Source of the DNA: Chlamydia gallinacea 08-1274/3
Lineage (GTDB): Bacteria; Chlamydiota; Chlamydiia; Chlamydiales; Chlamydiaceae
DNA length: 64,000 nt
Direction: 5' to 3'
Assembly (NCBI RefSeq): GCF_000471025.2
Contig: NZ_CP015840.1
Span: 496,001 to 560,000, forward strand
The position numbers and the translations under genes are program-made. Below are positions 45,389 to 56,914 of this stretch, one piece after another. The notes beneath the pieces are model-generated. The model searched no databases, was not told where the DNA came from, and worked only from the letters and a program-made list of their open reading frames with translations. Numbering within the stretch: position 1 is the first letter of the stretch; each line of letters starts with the position of its first letter.

Positions 45389-45607
45389 ATGGCAAAAAAT
45401 AAAAAGTTATTGGCTGAACTTAGAGAGAAAAGTGTAGAAGAGCTAGATGCATTTATTCATGAAAATAAAAAAGCTCTTTTTGATTTGCGGGCAGAGGTTG
45501 CTCTGCAAAGCAAAGCAGTGAAATCACATTTATTCTCTGAATATAAGAAAAATGTTGCTCGATCTCTGACAGTCAAGCGCGAAAAAAAGGAAAAAGCTAA
45601 TGGCTAG
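45389..45607 (+). CDS. rpmC: Ribosomal protein uL29
   Basis: 72 aa of two helices; [25 protein letters not shown] (in parts) is the L29 signature. The 3' end overlaps rpsQ by 8 bases. Confidence 0.93.
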   Translation: MAKNKKLLAELREKSVEELDAFIHENKKALFDLRAEVALQSKAVKSHLFSEYKKNVARSLTVKREKKEKANG

Positions 45608-45851
45608 TGAAGAAAGAGGTTATAGAAAAATTAAAGTTGGTACTGTTGTCTCGTCAAAAATGGATAAAACCGTGGTTGTTCGAGTGGAAAGAGTATACTC
45701 ACATCCTCAATATGCTAAAGTTGTTAGAGATTCTAAAAAGTACTATGCGCATAATGATTTAGAACTTTCTGAAGGTGATAAAGTTAGAATTCAAGAAACG
45801 CGCCCTCTCTCTAAGTTAAAAAGATGGCGTGTGATTGAGCGTATAAGTTAG
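45600..45851 (+). CDS. rpsQ: Ribosomal protein uS17
   Basis: 83 aa OB-fold. [16 protein letters not shown] near residue 14 and [16 protein letters not shown] at the C terminus identify S17. It starts inside rpmC. Confidence 0.94.
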   Translation: MASEERGYRKIKVGTVVSSKMDKTVVVRVERVYSHPQYAKVVRDSKKYYAHNDLELSEGDKVRIQETRPLSKLKRWRVIERIS

Positions 45852-45868
45852 TTGTGTGGGTTAGCATT

Positions 45869-46237
45869 ATGATTCAACAGGAAAGTCAATTAAAAGTTGC
45901 CGATAATACTGGGGCTAAAAAGGTAAAGTGTTTTAAAGTATTGGGCGGGTCTCGTAGACGTTACGCTGTAGTGGGTGATATTATTGTGTGTTCCGTTAGA
46001 GATGTTGAGCCCGATAGTTCTATAAAAAAAGGCGATGTGGTGAAGGCTGTAATTGTTAGAACCCGTCGAGATATTCGTAGAAAGGATGGTTCTACTTTAA
46101 AATTTGATACTAATAGTTGTGTGATTATCGATGAAAAGGGCAATCCTAAAGGAACGCGAATTTTTGGCCCAATAGCTCGAGAAATCCGTGATCGTGGTTT
46201 TATAAAAATTAGTTCTTTGGCTCCTGAAGTGATTTAA
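45869..46237 (+). CDS. rplN: Ribosomal protein uL14
   Basis: 122 aa from ATG 45869, the canonical L14 length; the frame extends five codons further but that start is unnecessary. [18 protein letters not shown] and [15 protein letters not shown] are L14 hallmarks. It contacts 16S rRNA at an intersubunit bridge. Confidence 0.96.
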   Translation: MIQQESQLKVADNTGAKKVKCFKVLGGSRRRYAVVGDIIVCSVRDVEPDSSIKKGDVVKAVIVRTRRDIRRKDGSTLKFDTNSCVIIDEKGNPKGTRIFGPIAREIRDRGFIKISSLAPEVI

Positions 46238-46252
46238 GGATAAGATAAGGAT

Positions 46253-46591
46253 ATGAAAAGACGTATTTGTGTTGGCGACACTGTATATATATTAGCTGGT
46301 AATGATAAGGGGAAACAGGGAAAGGTTTTGTCTTATCTCAAACAACAAAATAAAGTAGTCGTTGAAGGAATTAACGTTCGTACAAAAAATATCAAACGTA
46401 CTCAAGAAAATCCTAAGGGGAAAAGGATTAGTATTGAGGCTCCGATACATATTTCTAATGTTTGTTTAAGTATAAATGGAGCGCGAGCAAAGCTTTCAGT
46501 TAAGAATGCTGAGAAGGGGCGTGAGTTGTGGAATACAACTGCTGATGGTACTTCCTCGCTATATCGTTTAGTAAAAGGTAAAAAAGGTTAA
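46253..46591 (+). CDS. rplX: Ribosomal protein uL24
   Basis: 112 aa. KOW motif [19 protein letters not shown] at residues 7-25. An assembly initiator at the tunnel exit. Its stop is 1 base before the rplE start. Confidence 0.95.
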   Translation: MKRRICVGDTVYILAGNDKGKQGKVLSYLKQQNKVVVEGINVRTKNIKRTQENPKGKRISIEAPIHISNVCLSINGARAKLSVKNAEKGRELWNTTADGTSSLYRLVKGKKG

Positions 46592-46592
46592 T

Positions 46593-47132
46593 ATGAGCCG
46601 GTTAAAGAAACTCTATACTGAAGAGATCCGAAAGAGTCTCCAAGAAAAGTTTAATTATAAAAATGCCATGCAGATTCCCGTTCTTAAGAAGATTGTGATC
46701 AGTATGGGATTAGCTGAGGCTGCTAAAGATAAAAACCTTTTTCAATCTCACCTAGAAGAACTTTCTATGATTTCTGGGCAAAAACCTTTAGTAACTAAAG
46801 CGAGGAATTCTATTGCTGGTTTTAAGCTTCGTGCAGGACAGGGTATTGGGGCTAAGGTGACATTACGTGGTACACGTATGTACGATTTTATGGATAGGTT
46901 TTGTAATATAGTCTCTCCTAGAATTCGAGACTTTCGTGGATTTTCTCGTGAGGGAGATGGACGTGGATGTTACTCCCTCGGGTTAGATGATCAGCAGATT
47001 TTCCCTGAAATAGATTTAGATCGTGTCAAAAGAACTCAGGGAATGAACATTACTTGGGTAACTACAGCAAAGACAAATATCGAATGCACAACTCTTTTAG
47101 AGTTGATGGGTTTGCGCTTTAAGAAGGCATAA
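46593..47132 (+). CDS. rplE: Ribosomal protein uL5
   Basis: 179 aa. [18 protein letters not shown] near residue 63 and the [13 protein letters not shown]-terminal segment are L5. It binds 5S rRNA. rpsN (S14), normally next in the spc operon, is absent: rpsH follows after 25 bases. Confidence 0.95.
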   Translation: MSRLKKLYTEEIRKSLQEKFNYKNAMQIPVLKKIVISMGLAEAAKDKNLFQSHLEELSMISGQKPLVTKARNSIAGFKLRAGQGIGAKVTLRGTRMYDFMDRFCNIVSPRIRDFRGFSREGDGRGCYSLGLDDQQIFPEIDLDRVKRTQGMNITWVTTAKTNIECTTLLELMGLRFKKA

Positions 47133-47157
47133 TAAGGGAGATAATAAGGGTTAGGGC

Positions 47158-47553
47158 ATGACAAGTGATACTATAGCTGATTTATTAACGCGGATTCGTA
47201 ATGCTTTAAAGGCAGAGCATATTTACGTGGATCTACAACATAGTAAAATGCGTGAGTCGATTGTTAGGATCCTAAAACATCACGGGTTTTTGGCCCATTA
47301 TTTGGTAAAAGAAGAAAATCGCAAAAGAACGATGCGTATCTTTTTACAATATGATGATGATCGTAAGCCTGCGATTCGACAGTTAAAACGTGTTTCTAAG
47401 CCTTCTAGAAGGATTTATGTTTCTGCAGATAAAATTCCCTATGTTTTTGGTAATATGGGTGTTTCAGTTCTTTCTACTTCTCAGGGTGTTCTAGAGGGGT
47501 CCGTAGCAAGGTCTAAAAATATTGGTGGTGAACTACTCTGTCTAGTTTGGTAA
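47158..47553 (+). CDS. rpsH: Ribosomal protein uS8
   Basis: 131 aa. [15 protein letters not shown] at the start and [14 protein letters not shown] near 98 are S8 signatures. In E. coli S8 represses the spc operon; whether that occurs here is unknown. Confidence 0.95.
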   Translation: MTSDTIADLLTRIRNALKAEHIYVDLQHSKMRESIVRILKHHGFLAHYLVKEENRKRTMRIFLQYDDDRKPAIRQLKRVSKPSRRIYVSADKIPYVFGNMGVSVLSTSQGVLEGSVARSKNIGGELLCLVW

Positions 47554-47584
47554 CAGGATAAAAGAATATATAGGATGGTAAGGA

Positions 47585-48136
47585 ATGTCTCGTAAAGCTC
47601 GAGAACCTATTGTGCTCCCTCAAGGAGTAGAGGTTTCCATTCACAATGATGAAATTGTAGTCAAAGGTCCAAAGGGTTCTTTGGCTCAAAAATTGGCTCC
47701 AGAAGTAGATATAGATATTAATGATAAACAAGTTATTGTTCGTGCAGCTTCTCATGTTGTTGATCGGCCTAGTCGTCTACAGGGACTATTTTGGGCGTTA
47801 ATTTCTAATATGGTTCGTGGAGTCCACATAGGGTTTGAAAAACGCTTAGAAATGATTGGAGTAGGTTTTAAGGCTGCTGTGCAAGGAACTATATTAGATT
47901 TATCTATTGGGGTTTCTCACCCTACGCAAATCCCCATTCCCAAAGGTTTAGAAGTTAGTGTAGAAAAGAATACATTAATCTCAATTAAGGGTATTGATAA
48001 GCAATTAGTTGGAGAATTTGCTGCAAGTATTCGGACAAAGCGTCCTCCAGAGCCTTATAAGGGTAAGGGGATCCGTTATGAAAATGAATACGTACGTCGT
48101 AAGGCAGGAAAAGCCGCGAAGACAGGTAAGAAGTAA
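47585..48136 (+). CDS. rplF: Ribosomal protein uL6
   Basis: 183 aa. The tandem-fold C terminus [18 protein letters not shown] is unmistakable L6. AAGGA lies before the ATG. Confidence 0.95.
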   Translation: MSRKAREPIVLPQGVEVSIHNDEIVVKGPKGSLAQKLAPEVDIDINDKQVIVRAASHVVDRPSRLQGLFWALISNMVRGVHIGFEKRLEMIGVGFKAAVQGTILDLSIGVSHPTQIPIPKGLEVSVEKNTLISIKGIDKQLVGEFAASIRTKRPPEPYKGKGIRYENEYVRRKAGKAAKTGKK

Positions 48137-48165
48137 TTATTAAGGTATTAAGGCAGAGTTAGGTC

Positions 48166-48537
48166 ATGGAAAGTTCGTTGTTCAAGAAGTCTGAAAAGAA
48201 AAAGCGTAGGGCTTTAAGAGTACGCAAACCTTTAAAAGGCTCTTCTTTAAAGCCTCGTCTATCTGTTGTAAAGACGAATAAACATATTTACGTGCAGTTA
48301 ATAGATGATTCGATCGGTAAAACTTTAGCTTCTGTTTCTACTATAGCCAAATCAAGTAAAGTTTCTGGGCTAACAAAAAAGAATCAAGATGTTGCGAAAA
48401 GTCTGGGAATAAAGATTGCAGAGTTAGGAAAGAATCTTCAAGTGGATCGAGTAGTTTTTGATCGTGGTCCTTTCAAATACCATGGGGTTATTGCTATGGT
48501 AGCTGATGGTGCTAGAGAAGGTGGATTAGAGTTTTAA
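48166..48537 (+). CDS. rplR: Ribosomal protein uL18
   Basis: 123 aa. Basic N terminus (KKSEKKKRRALRVRKPLKG), HIYVQLIDD and the C-terminal FDRGPFKYHGVIAMVADGA block of L18. It binds 5S rRNA with L5. Confidence 0.95.
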   Translation: MESSLFKKSEKKKRRALRVRKPLKGSSLKPRLSVVKTNKHIYVQLIDDSIGKTLASVSTIAKSSKVSGLTKKNQDVAKSLGIKIAELGKNLQVDRVVFDRGPFKYHGVIAMVADGAREGGLEF

Positions 48538-48549
48538 TAAAGGTTTAGG

Positions 48550-49053
48550 ATGACGGTATCAAAGAATTCTCATAAGGAAAAAGAAGAACAGTTTGAAGAA
48601 AAAGTTTTAGTTGTTAATCGCTGTTCAAAAGTAGTTAAAGGTGGCCGTAAATTTAGTTTTTCTGCTCTTATTCTTGTTGGAGATAGGAAAGGGCGTTTGG
48701 GTTATGGTTTTGCTAAAGCGAATGAGTTAACTGATGCTATCCGTAAAGGTGGGGGAGTTGCTCGGAAAAATTTAATTACTATTGAATCTTTAGAAAATGG
48801 TTCCATTCCTCACGAAATTCTTGTTGATCAAGACGGGGCTCAATTACTTCTAAAGCCTGCAAAACCGGGAACGGGAATAGTAGCTGGTTCTCGTATTCGT
48901 TTAATTTTGGAAATGGCTGGAGTAAAAGATGTTGTTGCTAAGAGTTTGGGGTCGAATAATCCTATGAATCAGGTCAAGGCAGCATTTAAGGCTCTTCTTC
49001 AGCTTACTACGAGAAAAGAAGTTTTAAAAAGGAGATCGGTAGCGAATGATTAA
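48550..49053 (+). CDS. rpsE: Ribosomal protein uS5
   Basis: 167 aa. The double-stranded RNA-binding region [18 protein letters not shown] and KAGVV-like [17 protein letters not shown] are present. Involved in decoding fidelity. rpmD (L30) is not between rpsE and rplO, which overlap by 8 bases; L30 is commonly absent in this phylum. Confidence 0.95.
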   Translation: MTVSKNSHKEKEEQFEEKVLVVNRCSKVVKGGRKFSFSALILVGDRKGRLGYGFAKANELTDAIRKGGGVARKNLITIESLENGSIPHEILVDQDGAQLLLKPAKPGTGIVAGSRIRLILEMAGVKDVVAKSLGSNNPMNQVKAAFKALLQLTTRKEVLKRRSVAND

Positions 49054-49480
49054 ATTAGAAAAGTTACAAGATCCTTCACCACGTAAACGTAGAACAAAGT
49101 TATTAGGGCGCGGTCCCTCCTCAGGTCACGGTAAAACTAGTTGTCGAGGGCACAAAGGGGACGGGAGTCGTTCTGGTTATAAGCGCCGTTTTGGATATGA
49201 GGGAGGAGGAATTCCTCTTTATAGGAGAATGCCTACCAGAGGTTTTTCTCATTTACGTTTTGATAAGTGTATTGCTGAAATTACAACACAGCGTTTGAAT
49301 GCTTTATTTAATAATGGTGATGCCATCACATTGGAAGCTTTGAAAAATATGAAAGCTGTAAGTAAGCATGCTATTAAAGTTAAGGTAATTTTTAAAGGCG
49401 AGCTAGATAAAACATTCATTTGGAATGACTCTAAAGTAGTATTATCTCAAGGCGTGGCAAGTCGTATAGGAGTTGCTTAA
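49046..49480 (+). CDS. rplO: Ribosomal protein uL15
   Basis: 144 aa. [20 protein letters not shown] near residue 22 is the Gly/Arg-rich L15 start, and the [10 protein letters not shown] end is in place. secY follows 22 bases after the stop. Confidence 0.95.
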   Translation: MIKLEKLQDPSPRKRRTKLLGRGPSSGHGKTSCRGHKGDGSRSGYKRRFGYEGGGIPLYRRMPTRGFSHLRFDKCIAEITTQRLNALFNNGDAITLEALKNMKAVSKHAIKVKVIFKGELDKTFIWNDSKVVLSQGVASRIGVA

Positions 49481-49502
49481 GGATTACAATTTTAGGCTAG
49501 CT

Positions 49503-50876
49503 ATGACTACTTTAAGACAAATATTTTCAATTTCTGAGCTGAGAAAAAAGTTATTCTTTACATTTGCTTTATTAGCAGTTTGTAGAGTTGGTGTGTTTGT
49601 TCCTGTTCCAGGAATTGATGGAGAGCGCGCTTTAGCTTATTTTAAGCAATTACTAGGTTCAAGTCAGAATTTATTTCAATTAGCAGATATTTTTTCTGGT
49701 GGAGCTTTTGCTCAGATGACGGTAATTGCTTTAGGCGTTGTTCCTTATATTTCTGCATCCATCATAGTGCAATTACTTCTAGTATTTATGCCCTCGATAC
49801 AAAGAGAAATGAGGGAAAGCCCTGATCGTGGAAAAAGGAAAATAGGTAGATTGACTCGTCTATTCACAGTAGGCTTAGCAGTAATTCAATCTTCGCTTTT
49901 TGCTAAGTTTGCCTTAAAAATGAATTTATCGATTCCAGGAATCGTTCTCCCAGTGTTGTTGTCATCAAGATTATTTGGTGCACCCTGGATGTTTTATATG
50001 ACTACAGTTGTTGTTATGACAACAGGGACCCTATTACTTATGTGGATTGGAGAACAGATTTCAGATAAAGGAATTGGTAATGGTGTAAGTTTAATTATTA
50101 GCTTAGGAATTCTAGCTTCGTTTCCCTCCGTTTTAGGTTCTATAGTGAATAAACTTAATTTAGGTTCACAAGATCCCTCTCAACTAGGTTTATTTTCTAT
50201 ACTGTTGTTGTGTTGTATTTTCATATTTGTCCTTGTTACAACAATTTTGATTATTGAAGGAGTTAGAAAGATTCCTGTGCAATATGCTCGTAGGGTAATT
50301 GGAAGAAGAGAATCGCCAGGTGGAGCATCTTATTTGCCGTTAAAAGTAAATTACGCAGGAGTTATTCCCGTTATTTTTGCTTCATCTTTACTTATGTTCC
50401 CTGCAACTATAGGGCAATTTATAACTTCAGATACTTCCTGGTTAAAGCGTGTTGCTATTATGTTATCTCCAGGGAGCTGGGTGTATTCTGTATGCTATGT
50501 TTTGCTTATAATATTTTTTACTTATTTTTGGACTGCAACTCAGTTTCATCCTGAACAAATTGCTTCAGAAATGAAAAAAAACAACGCTTTTATTCCTGGG
50601 ATTCGACAGGGGAAGCCCACGCAAACATATTTAGAATATACCATGAATCGTATCACGTTATTAGGAGCAGTTTTTTTAGCTGTAATTGCTATTTTGCCAT
50701 CTATTTTAGGACGAGTGCTTAGTATAGATGCTAATGTAAGTTATTTTTTAGGTGGCACAGCAGTCTTGATTATCGTTGGTGTGATTTTAGATACAATGAA
50801 ACAAATAGATGCCTTTTTACTTATGCGTCGGTACGATGGCTTTTTGAAAAAAGATCGTGCCAAAGGAAGGCATTGA
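49503..50876 (+). CDS. secY: SecY preprotein translocase channel subunit
   Basis: 457 aa from ATG 49503, which gives the length and start I remember for chlamydial SecY; the frame could extend to 49473 inside rplO. Ten hydrophobic helices are visible. Signatures: [20 protein letters not shown] (TM2) and the cytoplasmic loop [14 protein letters not shown]. It forms the SecYEG channel that exports the signal-peptide proteins in this window. Confidence 0.96.
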   Translation: MTTLRQIFSISELRKKLFFTFALLAVCRVGVFVPVPGIDGERALAYFKQLLGSSQNLFQLADIFSGGAFAQMTVIALGVVPYISASIIVQLLLVFMPSIQREMRESPDRGKRKIGRLTRLFTVGLAVIQSSLFAKFALKMNLSIPGIVLPVLLSSRLFGAPWMFYMTTVVVMTTGTLLLMWIGEQISDKGIGNGVSLIISLGILASFPSVLGSIVNKLNLGSQDPSQLGLFSILLLCCIFIFVLVTTILIIEGVRKIPVQYARRVIGRRESPGGASYLPLKVNYAGVIPVIFASSLLMFPATIGQFITSDTSWLKRVAIMLSPGSWVYSVCYVLLIIFFTYFWTATQFHPEQIASEMKKNNAFIPGIRQGKPTQTYLEYTMNRITLLGAVFLAVIAILPSILGRVLSIDANVSYFLGGTAVLIIVGVILDTMKQIDAFLLMRRYDGFLKKDRAKGRH

Positions 50877-50931
50877 AAAATAACAATTTTTGACCTAAGA
50901 TGCTTATACTACTTTAATGGAGGCCCTACGT

Positions 50932-51300
50932 ATGCCACGCATCATTGGAATTGATATTCCTGCGAAGAAAAAATTAAAAATAAGTCTTAGATATATTTAT
51001 GGAATAGGGCCAGCTCTTTCTGAGGAAATCATTGCTAAATTGCAATTAAATCCCGAAGCTAGGGCTGCTGAGTTGACTGAAGAAGAAATTGGTCGTCTCA
51101 ATTCTCTCCTACAGACAGAGTATGTAGTTGAAGGAGACTTAAGGCGTCGCGTACAGTCAGATATTAAAAGGTTAATTGCTATACATGCTTATCGTGGGCA
51201 AAGACATCGGCTTTCGTTGCCTGTACGAGGTCAAAGAACAAAAACTAACTCTCGTACGCGTAAAGGTAAGCGTAAAACGGTTGCTGGTAAGAAGAAATAA
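50932..51300 (+). CDS. rpsM: Ribosomal protein uS13
   Basis: 122 aa from ATG 50932, preceded by [24 protein letters not shown] start and [18 protein letters not shown] tail. infA, map, adk and rpmJ, often found between secY and rpsM, are absent. Confidence 0.96.
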   Translation: MPRIIGIDIPAKKKLKISLRYIYGIGPALSEEIIAKLQLNPEARAAELTEEEIGRLNSLLQTEYVVEGDLRRRVQSDIKRLIAIHAYRGQRHRLSLPVRGQRTKTNSRTRKGKRKTVAGKKK

Positions 51301-51320
51301 TTTTTTTAGGAGAGTGTGTC

Positions 51321-51719
51321 TTGGTTAAGCATCAAACGCAGAAAAAAGGCGTAAAAAGAAAACAGTTAAGGAATATTCCATCAGGTGTTGTTCATGTTAA
51401 GGCTACTTTCAATAACACGATTGTGTCTATAACAGATCCTGCCGGAAACGTGATTTCCTGGGCTTCTGCTGGAAAAGTGGGATATTCTGGATCTCGCAAG
51501 TCATCCGCTTTTGCCGCGACAGTTGCGGCTCAAGATGCTGCGAAAATAGCAATGAATTCCGGTCTTAAAGAAGTTGAGGTAAGTTTAAAGGGGACTGGAG
51601 CTGGGAGAGAATCAGCTGTTCGTGCTCTCATAGCTGCTGGTTTAGTGGTTTCGGTCATCCGTGATGAAACTCCTGTTCCTCATAACGGTTGTCGTCCAAG
51701 AAAAAGACGAAGAGTATAG
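51321..51719 (+). CDS. rpsK: Ribosomal protein uS11
   Basis: 132 aa, TTG start at 51321 with AGGAGAG upstream. [18 protein letters not shown] and the basic end [11 protein letters not shown] are S11. rpsD (S4), common after rpsK in alpha operons, is missing. Confidence 0.95.
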   Translation: MVKHQTQKKGVKRKQLRNIPSGVVHVKATFNNTIVSITDPAGNVISWASAGKVGYSGSRKSSAFAATVAAQDAAKIAMNSGLKEVEVSLKGTGAGRESAVRALIAAGLVVSVIRDETPVPHNGCRPRKRRRV

Positions 51720-51741
51720 TTGGAAGGAGAGAGGAAAAGGG

Positions 51742-52872
51742 ATGTCGGATAATTCAAAAAATTTACTTTATGATAAATTTGAACTTCCTGAATCAGTCAA
51801 AGTTATGGCTGTAGAAGGTTGTGGTGGCGTTATTGATAAGCAAGCACGCTTTGTAGCTGAGCCGCTAGAAAGAGGGATGGGGCATACATTAGGTAATGCT
51901 TTAAGACGCGCATTGTTAATTGGTTTAGAAGCACCCGCAATCATTGCTTTTTCTATGACCGGTGTTCTACATGAATATATGGCGCTTGAGGGTATCATAG
52001 AGGACGTAACCAATATAATTTTGAATTTGAAGGGAGCTTTATTAAAAAAATATCCTTTTCAAGATAATAATGAAGGACGTGCTGCACAATTAATACGCTC
52101 TACTATTTCCATTGATGCTTCTAGCTTGGCAGAGGCTGGAGGGCAAAAAGTAGTTACTCTAGCTGACTTATTACAAGAGGGAGGATTTGAAGCGGTAAAT
52201 CCTGAGCACGTGATTTTTACTGTCACACAGCCAATGCAGTTTGAAGTTACTTTACGCGTTGCTTTCGGTAGAGGTTATATAGCTTCGGAAAGGATTGTTC
52301 TTGAAGATAAGGGAATGCATGAGATCGTTTTAGATGCAGCTTTTTCTCCCGTAGTTTTGGTGAATTATTTTGTAGAAGATACTCGTGTTGGTCAAGATAC
52401 GGATTTTGATCGTTTAATTTTGCAAGTAGAAACTGATGGAAGAGTATCCCCTAAAGAAGCTTTAGCTTTTTCTACACAAATTTTAGCTAAACATTTCTCT
52501 ATTTTTGAGAAAATGGACGAGAAGAAGATCGTTTTTGAAGAAGCAATTTCTATTGAAAAAGAGAATAAGGACGATATTCTTCATAAATTAATTTTAGGTA
52601 TTAATGAGATCGAGCTTTCTGTGAGATCAACAAATTGCTTATCCAATGCAAATATCGAGACGATTGGTGAATTAGTGATTATGCCAGAGCCTCGTCTTTT
52701 ACAGTTTAGAAATTTTGGTAAGAAATCTCTTTGTGAGATAAAGAATAAGCTGAAAGAAATGAAACTGGAGTTAGGTATGGACCTTAGCCAGTTTGGTGTT
52801 GGTTTAGACAATGTTAAAGAGAAAATGAAGTGGTATGCCGAAAAAATTCGGTCGAAAAATGTTAAGGGATAG
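51742..52872 (+). CDS. rpoA: RNA polymerase alpha subunit
   Basis: 376 aa from ATG 51742, preceded by GAGAGGAAAAGGG. The N-terminal dimerisation domain shows [20 protein letters not shown] (38-57) and the C-terminal domain [22 protein letters not shown] (in parts), with a helix-hairpin-helix pair for DNA contacts. It is longer than E. coli alpha (329 aa) because of an insertion in the region before the C-terminal domain, as in other chlamydiae. Spacing to rplQ is 6 bases. Confidence 0.97.
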   Translation: MSDNSKNLLYDKFELPESVKVMAVEGCGGVIDKQARFVAEPLERGMGHTLGNALRRALLIGLEAPAIIAFSMTGVLHEYMALEGIIEDVTNIILNLKGALLKKYPFQDNNEGRAAQLIRSTISIDASSLAEAGGQKVVTLADLLQEGGFEAVNPEHVIFTVTQPMQFEVTLRVAFGRGYIASERIVLEDKGMHEIVLDAAFSPVVLVNYFVEDTRVGQDTDFDRLILQVETDGRVSPKEALAFSTQILAKHFSIFEKMDEKKIVFEEAISIEKENKDDILHKLILGINEIELSVRSTNCLSNANIETIGELVIMPEPRLLQFRNFGKKSLCEIKNKLKEMKLELGMDLSQFGVGLDNVKEKMKWYAEKIRSKNVKG

Positions 52873-52878
52873 TTAGAT

Positions 52879-53307
52879 ATGCAACATGCTAGAAAGAAAT
52901 TTAGAGTAGGCCGTACTTCTGCGCATAATCGTTGTATGTTGGCTAACATGTTAAAGTCTCTAATTCATAAAGAAAGAATAGAAACTACTTTACCTAAAGC
53001 AAAAGAGCTACGTCGTCATGCAGACAAAATGATCACGTTAGCTAAAAAAGGAACATTAGCAGCGAGACGCCTGGCTATTGCTAGATTAATGGTCCGATAT
53101 AATCAACTTACTAGTAAGGAAATTCGTCAGGTTAAGGCGGGTAATTTATCTTCTTATAACGTGGATCGCATGGTAATTAATAAATTATTTGATGAATTAA
53201 CCCCTCGTTTTAGCTCTAGGAATGGTGGTTACACTCGTATTTTAAAATTACAAAATAGAGTTGGTGATAATGCGCGAAAGTGTATTATAGAATTTTTGGC
53301 TGGTTAG
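52879..53307 (+). CDS. rplQ: Ribosomal protein bL17
   Basis: 142 aa. [20 protein letters not shown] start with [20 protein letters not shown] (in parts). Last gene of the ribosomal operon. Only a T7 stretch and no hairpin follow, so read-through into gapA is possible. Confidence 0.95.
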   Translation: MQHARKKFRVGRTSAHNRCMLANMLKSLIHKERIETTLPKAKELRRHADKMITLAKKGTLAARRLAIARLMVRYNQLTSKEIRQVKAGNLSSYNVDRMVINKLFDELTPRFSSRNGGYTRILKLQNRVGDNARKCIIEFLAG

Positions 53308-53327
53308 CCTATTTTTTTGAATGCTGA

Positions 53328-54356
<1,029 letters not shown>

Positions 54357-54366
54357 AGGGTTATAA

Positions 54367-55191
54367 GTGTATTTTACAAGAGATCCAGTTATTGAAACTG
54401 TAATTACATCTAGAGAAGGATATAAGTTATCCGTTCGCAATACAAAGCATCTTTCACAAGATCCTTTTGTTGTTGAAGCAGTTGAAGTTATTTCTTTAGG
54501 AAATACGTGTTTTTTCCGTAATTGTGATCATAGTAAGCCATTTATTGTTCCTGCAGCTGATTATGAAGTTATGGAAATTCGTGATACTAAGATCAATCTT
54601 AAAGCAGTAGGATTGGATCGAGGTATTAAAATTGCTGGAGGACGTGAAGCTTTAATTAAATTACCTAAAGCAGCTCCAGTAGTCACCATTGATGAGAGTT
54701 CTTCGGAGGTAGTTGAAGAAGCTGTTGAATTGCCTTCCACTCCATTACATAATAATCCTCGTAAGGAAAAAAAAGAACGTAAGGGAGATAAGTGGAAAGA
54801 GAAGAAAAAGCAGTGTCGTCGTAAGTCCAGTAAGGAAACAGGAACTTCAGATGTTGTTGAAGATACTTATGATGAGCTTTCTTCTGAAGAACCTCAAGAA
54901 AATACCATAAGTGAGCCAAAAGCTAGAGGGCAAAAGAAATTTTCTTTATTGCCCCCTCCTCCGAAATTAATTTCTGAAATTATTTCGCCAATTGCTACTG
55001 ACTCAGATGTTATAGCAGCTGATTTAGACGAGTCTTTACAAGTATTAGCTACAAATCCTGAAGTAATTGATTCTTTATTGTCAGATGAGGAATCTCTTAC
55101 CCTATCCGAAGAAGATTTGAATAAAGTATTAGGGGATGTGGAAGAGGCAGTTTGTGAGCAGCCATTTCCTTCTTCTATGGAAGATGAGTAA
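54367..55191 (+). CDS. Chlamydial protein with charged disordered C terminus, CT504 position
   Basis: 274 aa, GTG start at 54367 with AAGGG upstream. Residues 1-100 look like a folded beta-rich domain ([20 protein letters not shown], with [19 protein letters not shown] following). Residues about 125-170 are strongly basic ([20 protein letters not shown] region) and 170-274 are very acidic ([19 protein letters not shown]). Charge segregation of this kind suggests a disordered nucleic-acid or protein-binding tail. No family recognised. It ends 10 bases before the Fur-box-like sequence. Confidence 0.72.
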   Translation: MYFTRDPVIETVITSREGYKLSVRNTKHLSQDPFVVEAVEVISLGNTCFFRNCDHSKPFIVPAADYEVMEIRDTKINLKAVGLDRGIKIAGGREALIKLPKAAPVVTIDESSSEVVEEAVELPSTPLHNNPRKEKKERKGDKWKEKKKQCRRKSSKETGTSDVVEDTYDELSSEEPQENTISEPKARGQKKFSLLPPPPKLISEIISPIATDSDVIAADLDESLQVLATNPEVIDSLLSDEESLTLSEEDLNKVLGDVEEAVCEQPFPSSMEDE

Positions 55192-55201
55192 GTAATTCAT
55201 T

Positions 55202-55220
55202 GATAATGAAAATCATTGAT
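55202..55220 (+). promoter_or_regulatory. Fur-box-like operator candidate
   Basis: GATAATGAAAATCATTGAT matches the 19-base E. coli Fur consensus at 15 positions. It lies after the CT504-like stop and about 100 bases before tRNA-Leu. Chlamydia has a Fur-family-like regulator (DcrA), so such a site is possible; the downstream target would be unusual. Confidence 0.35.
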
Positions 55221-55320
55221 TTTGAAATGAACTTCTGATAGCATTCCGGTTCATATTTCGTGACTTCTTCATCGGTATCAGCAATTTAGGTATCTATGGA
55301 AGTTTAAGAATTATTTTGTT

Positions 55321-55403
55321 GCTCAGATGGTGGAATGGTAGACACTAGGGACTTAAAATCCCTTGGGCGTAGGCCCGTGCAAGTTCGAGTCTTGTTCTGA
55401 GCA
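55321..55403 (+). tRNA. tRNA-Leu (anticodon TAA)
   Basis: Acceptor GCTCAGA pairs with TCTGAGC, with discriminator A at 55403. Anticodon loop CTTAAAA gives TAA; a long variable arm (GGGCGTAGGCCC) and T-loop TTCGAGT are present. Class II leucine tRNA, 83 nt, no encoded CCA. Confidence 0.95.
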
Positions 55404-55457
55404 AATATTCTTATTCACACCATTTTTCTTTTTTTCATCTGTTTTAAGTATCTGTAC

Positions 55458-55475
55458 ACTAATATATATATTAGT
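55458..55475. repeat. 18-bp perfect AT palindrome
   Basis: ACTAATATATATATTAGT, perfectly self-complementary, 55 bases after tRNA-Leu and 103 bases before the CT503-like gene. It is followed by TTTTGGGGAG. It could be an operator, or the end of the tRNA transcript. Confidence 0.6.
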
Positions 55476-55577
55476 TTTGGGGAGTTTTTGCTTTCCAGGC
55501 TCTTCTTTATGAAATTGAGACAAGAACTCCTATGTATGATATAGCAAGAATTAGTTGAATGAATTTAGAGGTATCCC

Positions 55578-56300
55578 TTGCAGCGTTTTTTATCAGTAAT
55601 TAAGCTGCATCTCACCTCATGGCTTAGCAACTTCTTTCTTGTTCATCATTATTATAATATTTGTCCGCGATTCACACTTCTTTTGCTTTGTCGATGGAAA
55701 GATGCTGATATTAAGGAATGGCAGTCTACATGTAATCTTTTATTGGAAGTTTGTACTAAAATGGGGGCCGATCTATCTTCGCGTGCTAAGTTAATAGAAG
55801 TAGAATCTATGCCTCAAGAAGAGCAGAAGATTTCTGAATGGCAACAGAAATGTTTGGTTTTAGAACAAGATTTTTTGTCTCGAGAAGAAACACGGATTTT
55901 AGAAATAGAAAAACTCCAAAGTGAAAATATTTGGTTACAGAAGCGTCTTGCTGAAAAGCTACAACAAATGCGCCATCAAAATGATGTGATTGAAGAATTG
56001 AAACGCGATTTAATAGAAAGTGTGCAACAAACAGAAATTAGTGAAGGACGACGTTTGTGTTATGAGCATAAAATTAAAATGCTTGAAGAACAAATAGATA
56101 AACTGATGATGTCTCAATCTGGAACAAATATATTTAAAGCTAAATCTGAGGATTTCTTGAAGTCAAAAAAAATGGAAACTACACATTCCACAGTAAATTT
56201 TTGGCAAAATCAGACACAGAAAGAAATACTTTGTTCAAAAAATCTCGATAAATTTCCTGTAGATCTGCCATGCTATGAGCAATCAGAGGAAAAAGCATAG
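55578..56300 (+). CDS. Coiled-coil protein, CT503 position, unknown
   Basis: 240 aa from TTG 55578, with GAGG 7 bases upstream. The first ATG is more than 50 codons in and would cut the hydrophobic N-terminal stretch (SWLSNFFLVHHYYNICPRF). Residues about 70-190 have a long heptad-like pattern rich in Glu/Lys/Leu/Gln (for example LAEKLQQMRHQNDVIEELKR), a coiled coil. The N terminus could be a membrane anchor or the tip of the coil. No family recognised. Confidence 0.68.
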   Translation: MQRFLSVIKLHLTSWLSNFFLVHHYYNICPRFTLLLLCRWKDADIKEWQSTCNLLLEVCTKMGADLSSRAKLIEVESMPQEEQKISEWQQKCLVLEQDFLSREETRILEIEKLQSENIWLQKRLAEKLQQMRHQNDVIEELKRDLIESVQQTEISEGRRLCYEHKIKMLEEQIDKLMMSQSGTNIFKAKSEDFLKSKKMETTHSTVNFWQNQTQKEILCSKNLDKFPVDLPCYEQSEEKA

Positions 56301-56375
56301 AAAGCTATACAAGTACAAAAATAAGTATTTTTGGTGTATTTGAGTGGTTGTCCACTTCTGGAATGAACTCTATTT

Positions 56376-56397
56376 TTCCTTAAAAAGGAAGTTTCTT
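56376..56397 (+). terminator. Weak hairpin between CT503-like gene and ruvC
   Basis: TTCCTT and AAGGAA form a 6-bp stem around AAA, followed by GTTTCTT. A second small stem, AGTGG / CCACT, lies at 56343-56356. The T tract is poor, so this may be an attenuator or no terminator at all. Confidence 0.3.
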
Positions 56398-56418
56398 AAG
56401 AGTTGCATAGGCTGATTT

Positions 56419-56904
56419 ATGGCACAACTAATTATGGGAATTGATCCAGGAACACTTGTTTCTGGATATGCAGTTATTGAGAAAGAACATCAACATCGAA
56501 TTCGTGCTCATAGTTATGGGGTTATCCGTTTATCTCCAAAGAAAACGTTAGCACAGCGGTACACAGAGCTTTTTAATACAATATCTGAAGTAGTAGATAC
56601 TGTGCAGCCAAATGTTGTTATCCTTGAGACGCAATACGTATGTAAGAATCCACAAAGCACTATAAAACTTGGTATGGCACGAGGTGTGTTGTTACTCGCT
56701 GCTGCTCTAAGAAAAATTCCTATATTTGAATATGCTCCAAGTGTTGCTAAGAGAGCTGTTATTGGTAAAGGTAAAGCTAGTAAATATCAGGTTCAACTTA
56801 TGGTTAGCAAAATCTTGCATATACCAAATATTTTGCGGCCTGATTATGAAGACATAGCCGATGCTTTTGCTTTGGCTATTTGTCATGCACATACTTCTTC
56901 TTAG
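56419..56904 (+). CDS. ruvC: Holliday junction resolvase RuvC
   Basis: 161 aa RNase H-fold nuclease. The acidic active site begins with Asp9 ([14 protein letters not shown]); the second acidic residue is in VVILETQYV and the final pair in [14 protein letters not shown]. Resolves four-way junctions made by RuvAB. It is followed 10 bases later by ruvA. Confidence 0.94.
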   Translation: MAQLIMGIDPGTLVSGYAVIEKEHQHRIRAHSYGVIRLSPKKTLAQRYTELFNTISEVVDTVQPNVVILETQYVCKNPQSTIKLGMARGVLLLAAALRKIPIFEYAPSVAKRAVIGKGKASKYQVQLMVSKILHIPNILRPDYEDIADAFALAICHAHTSS

Positions 56905-56914
56905 GAGTAGAATT

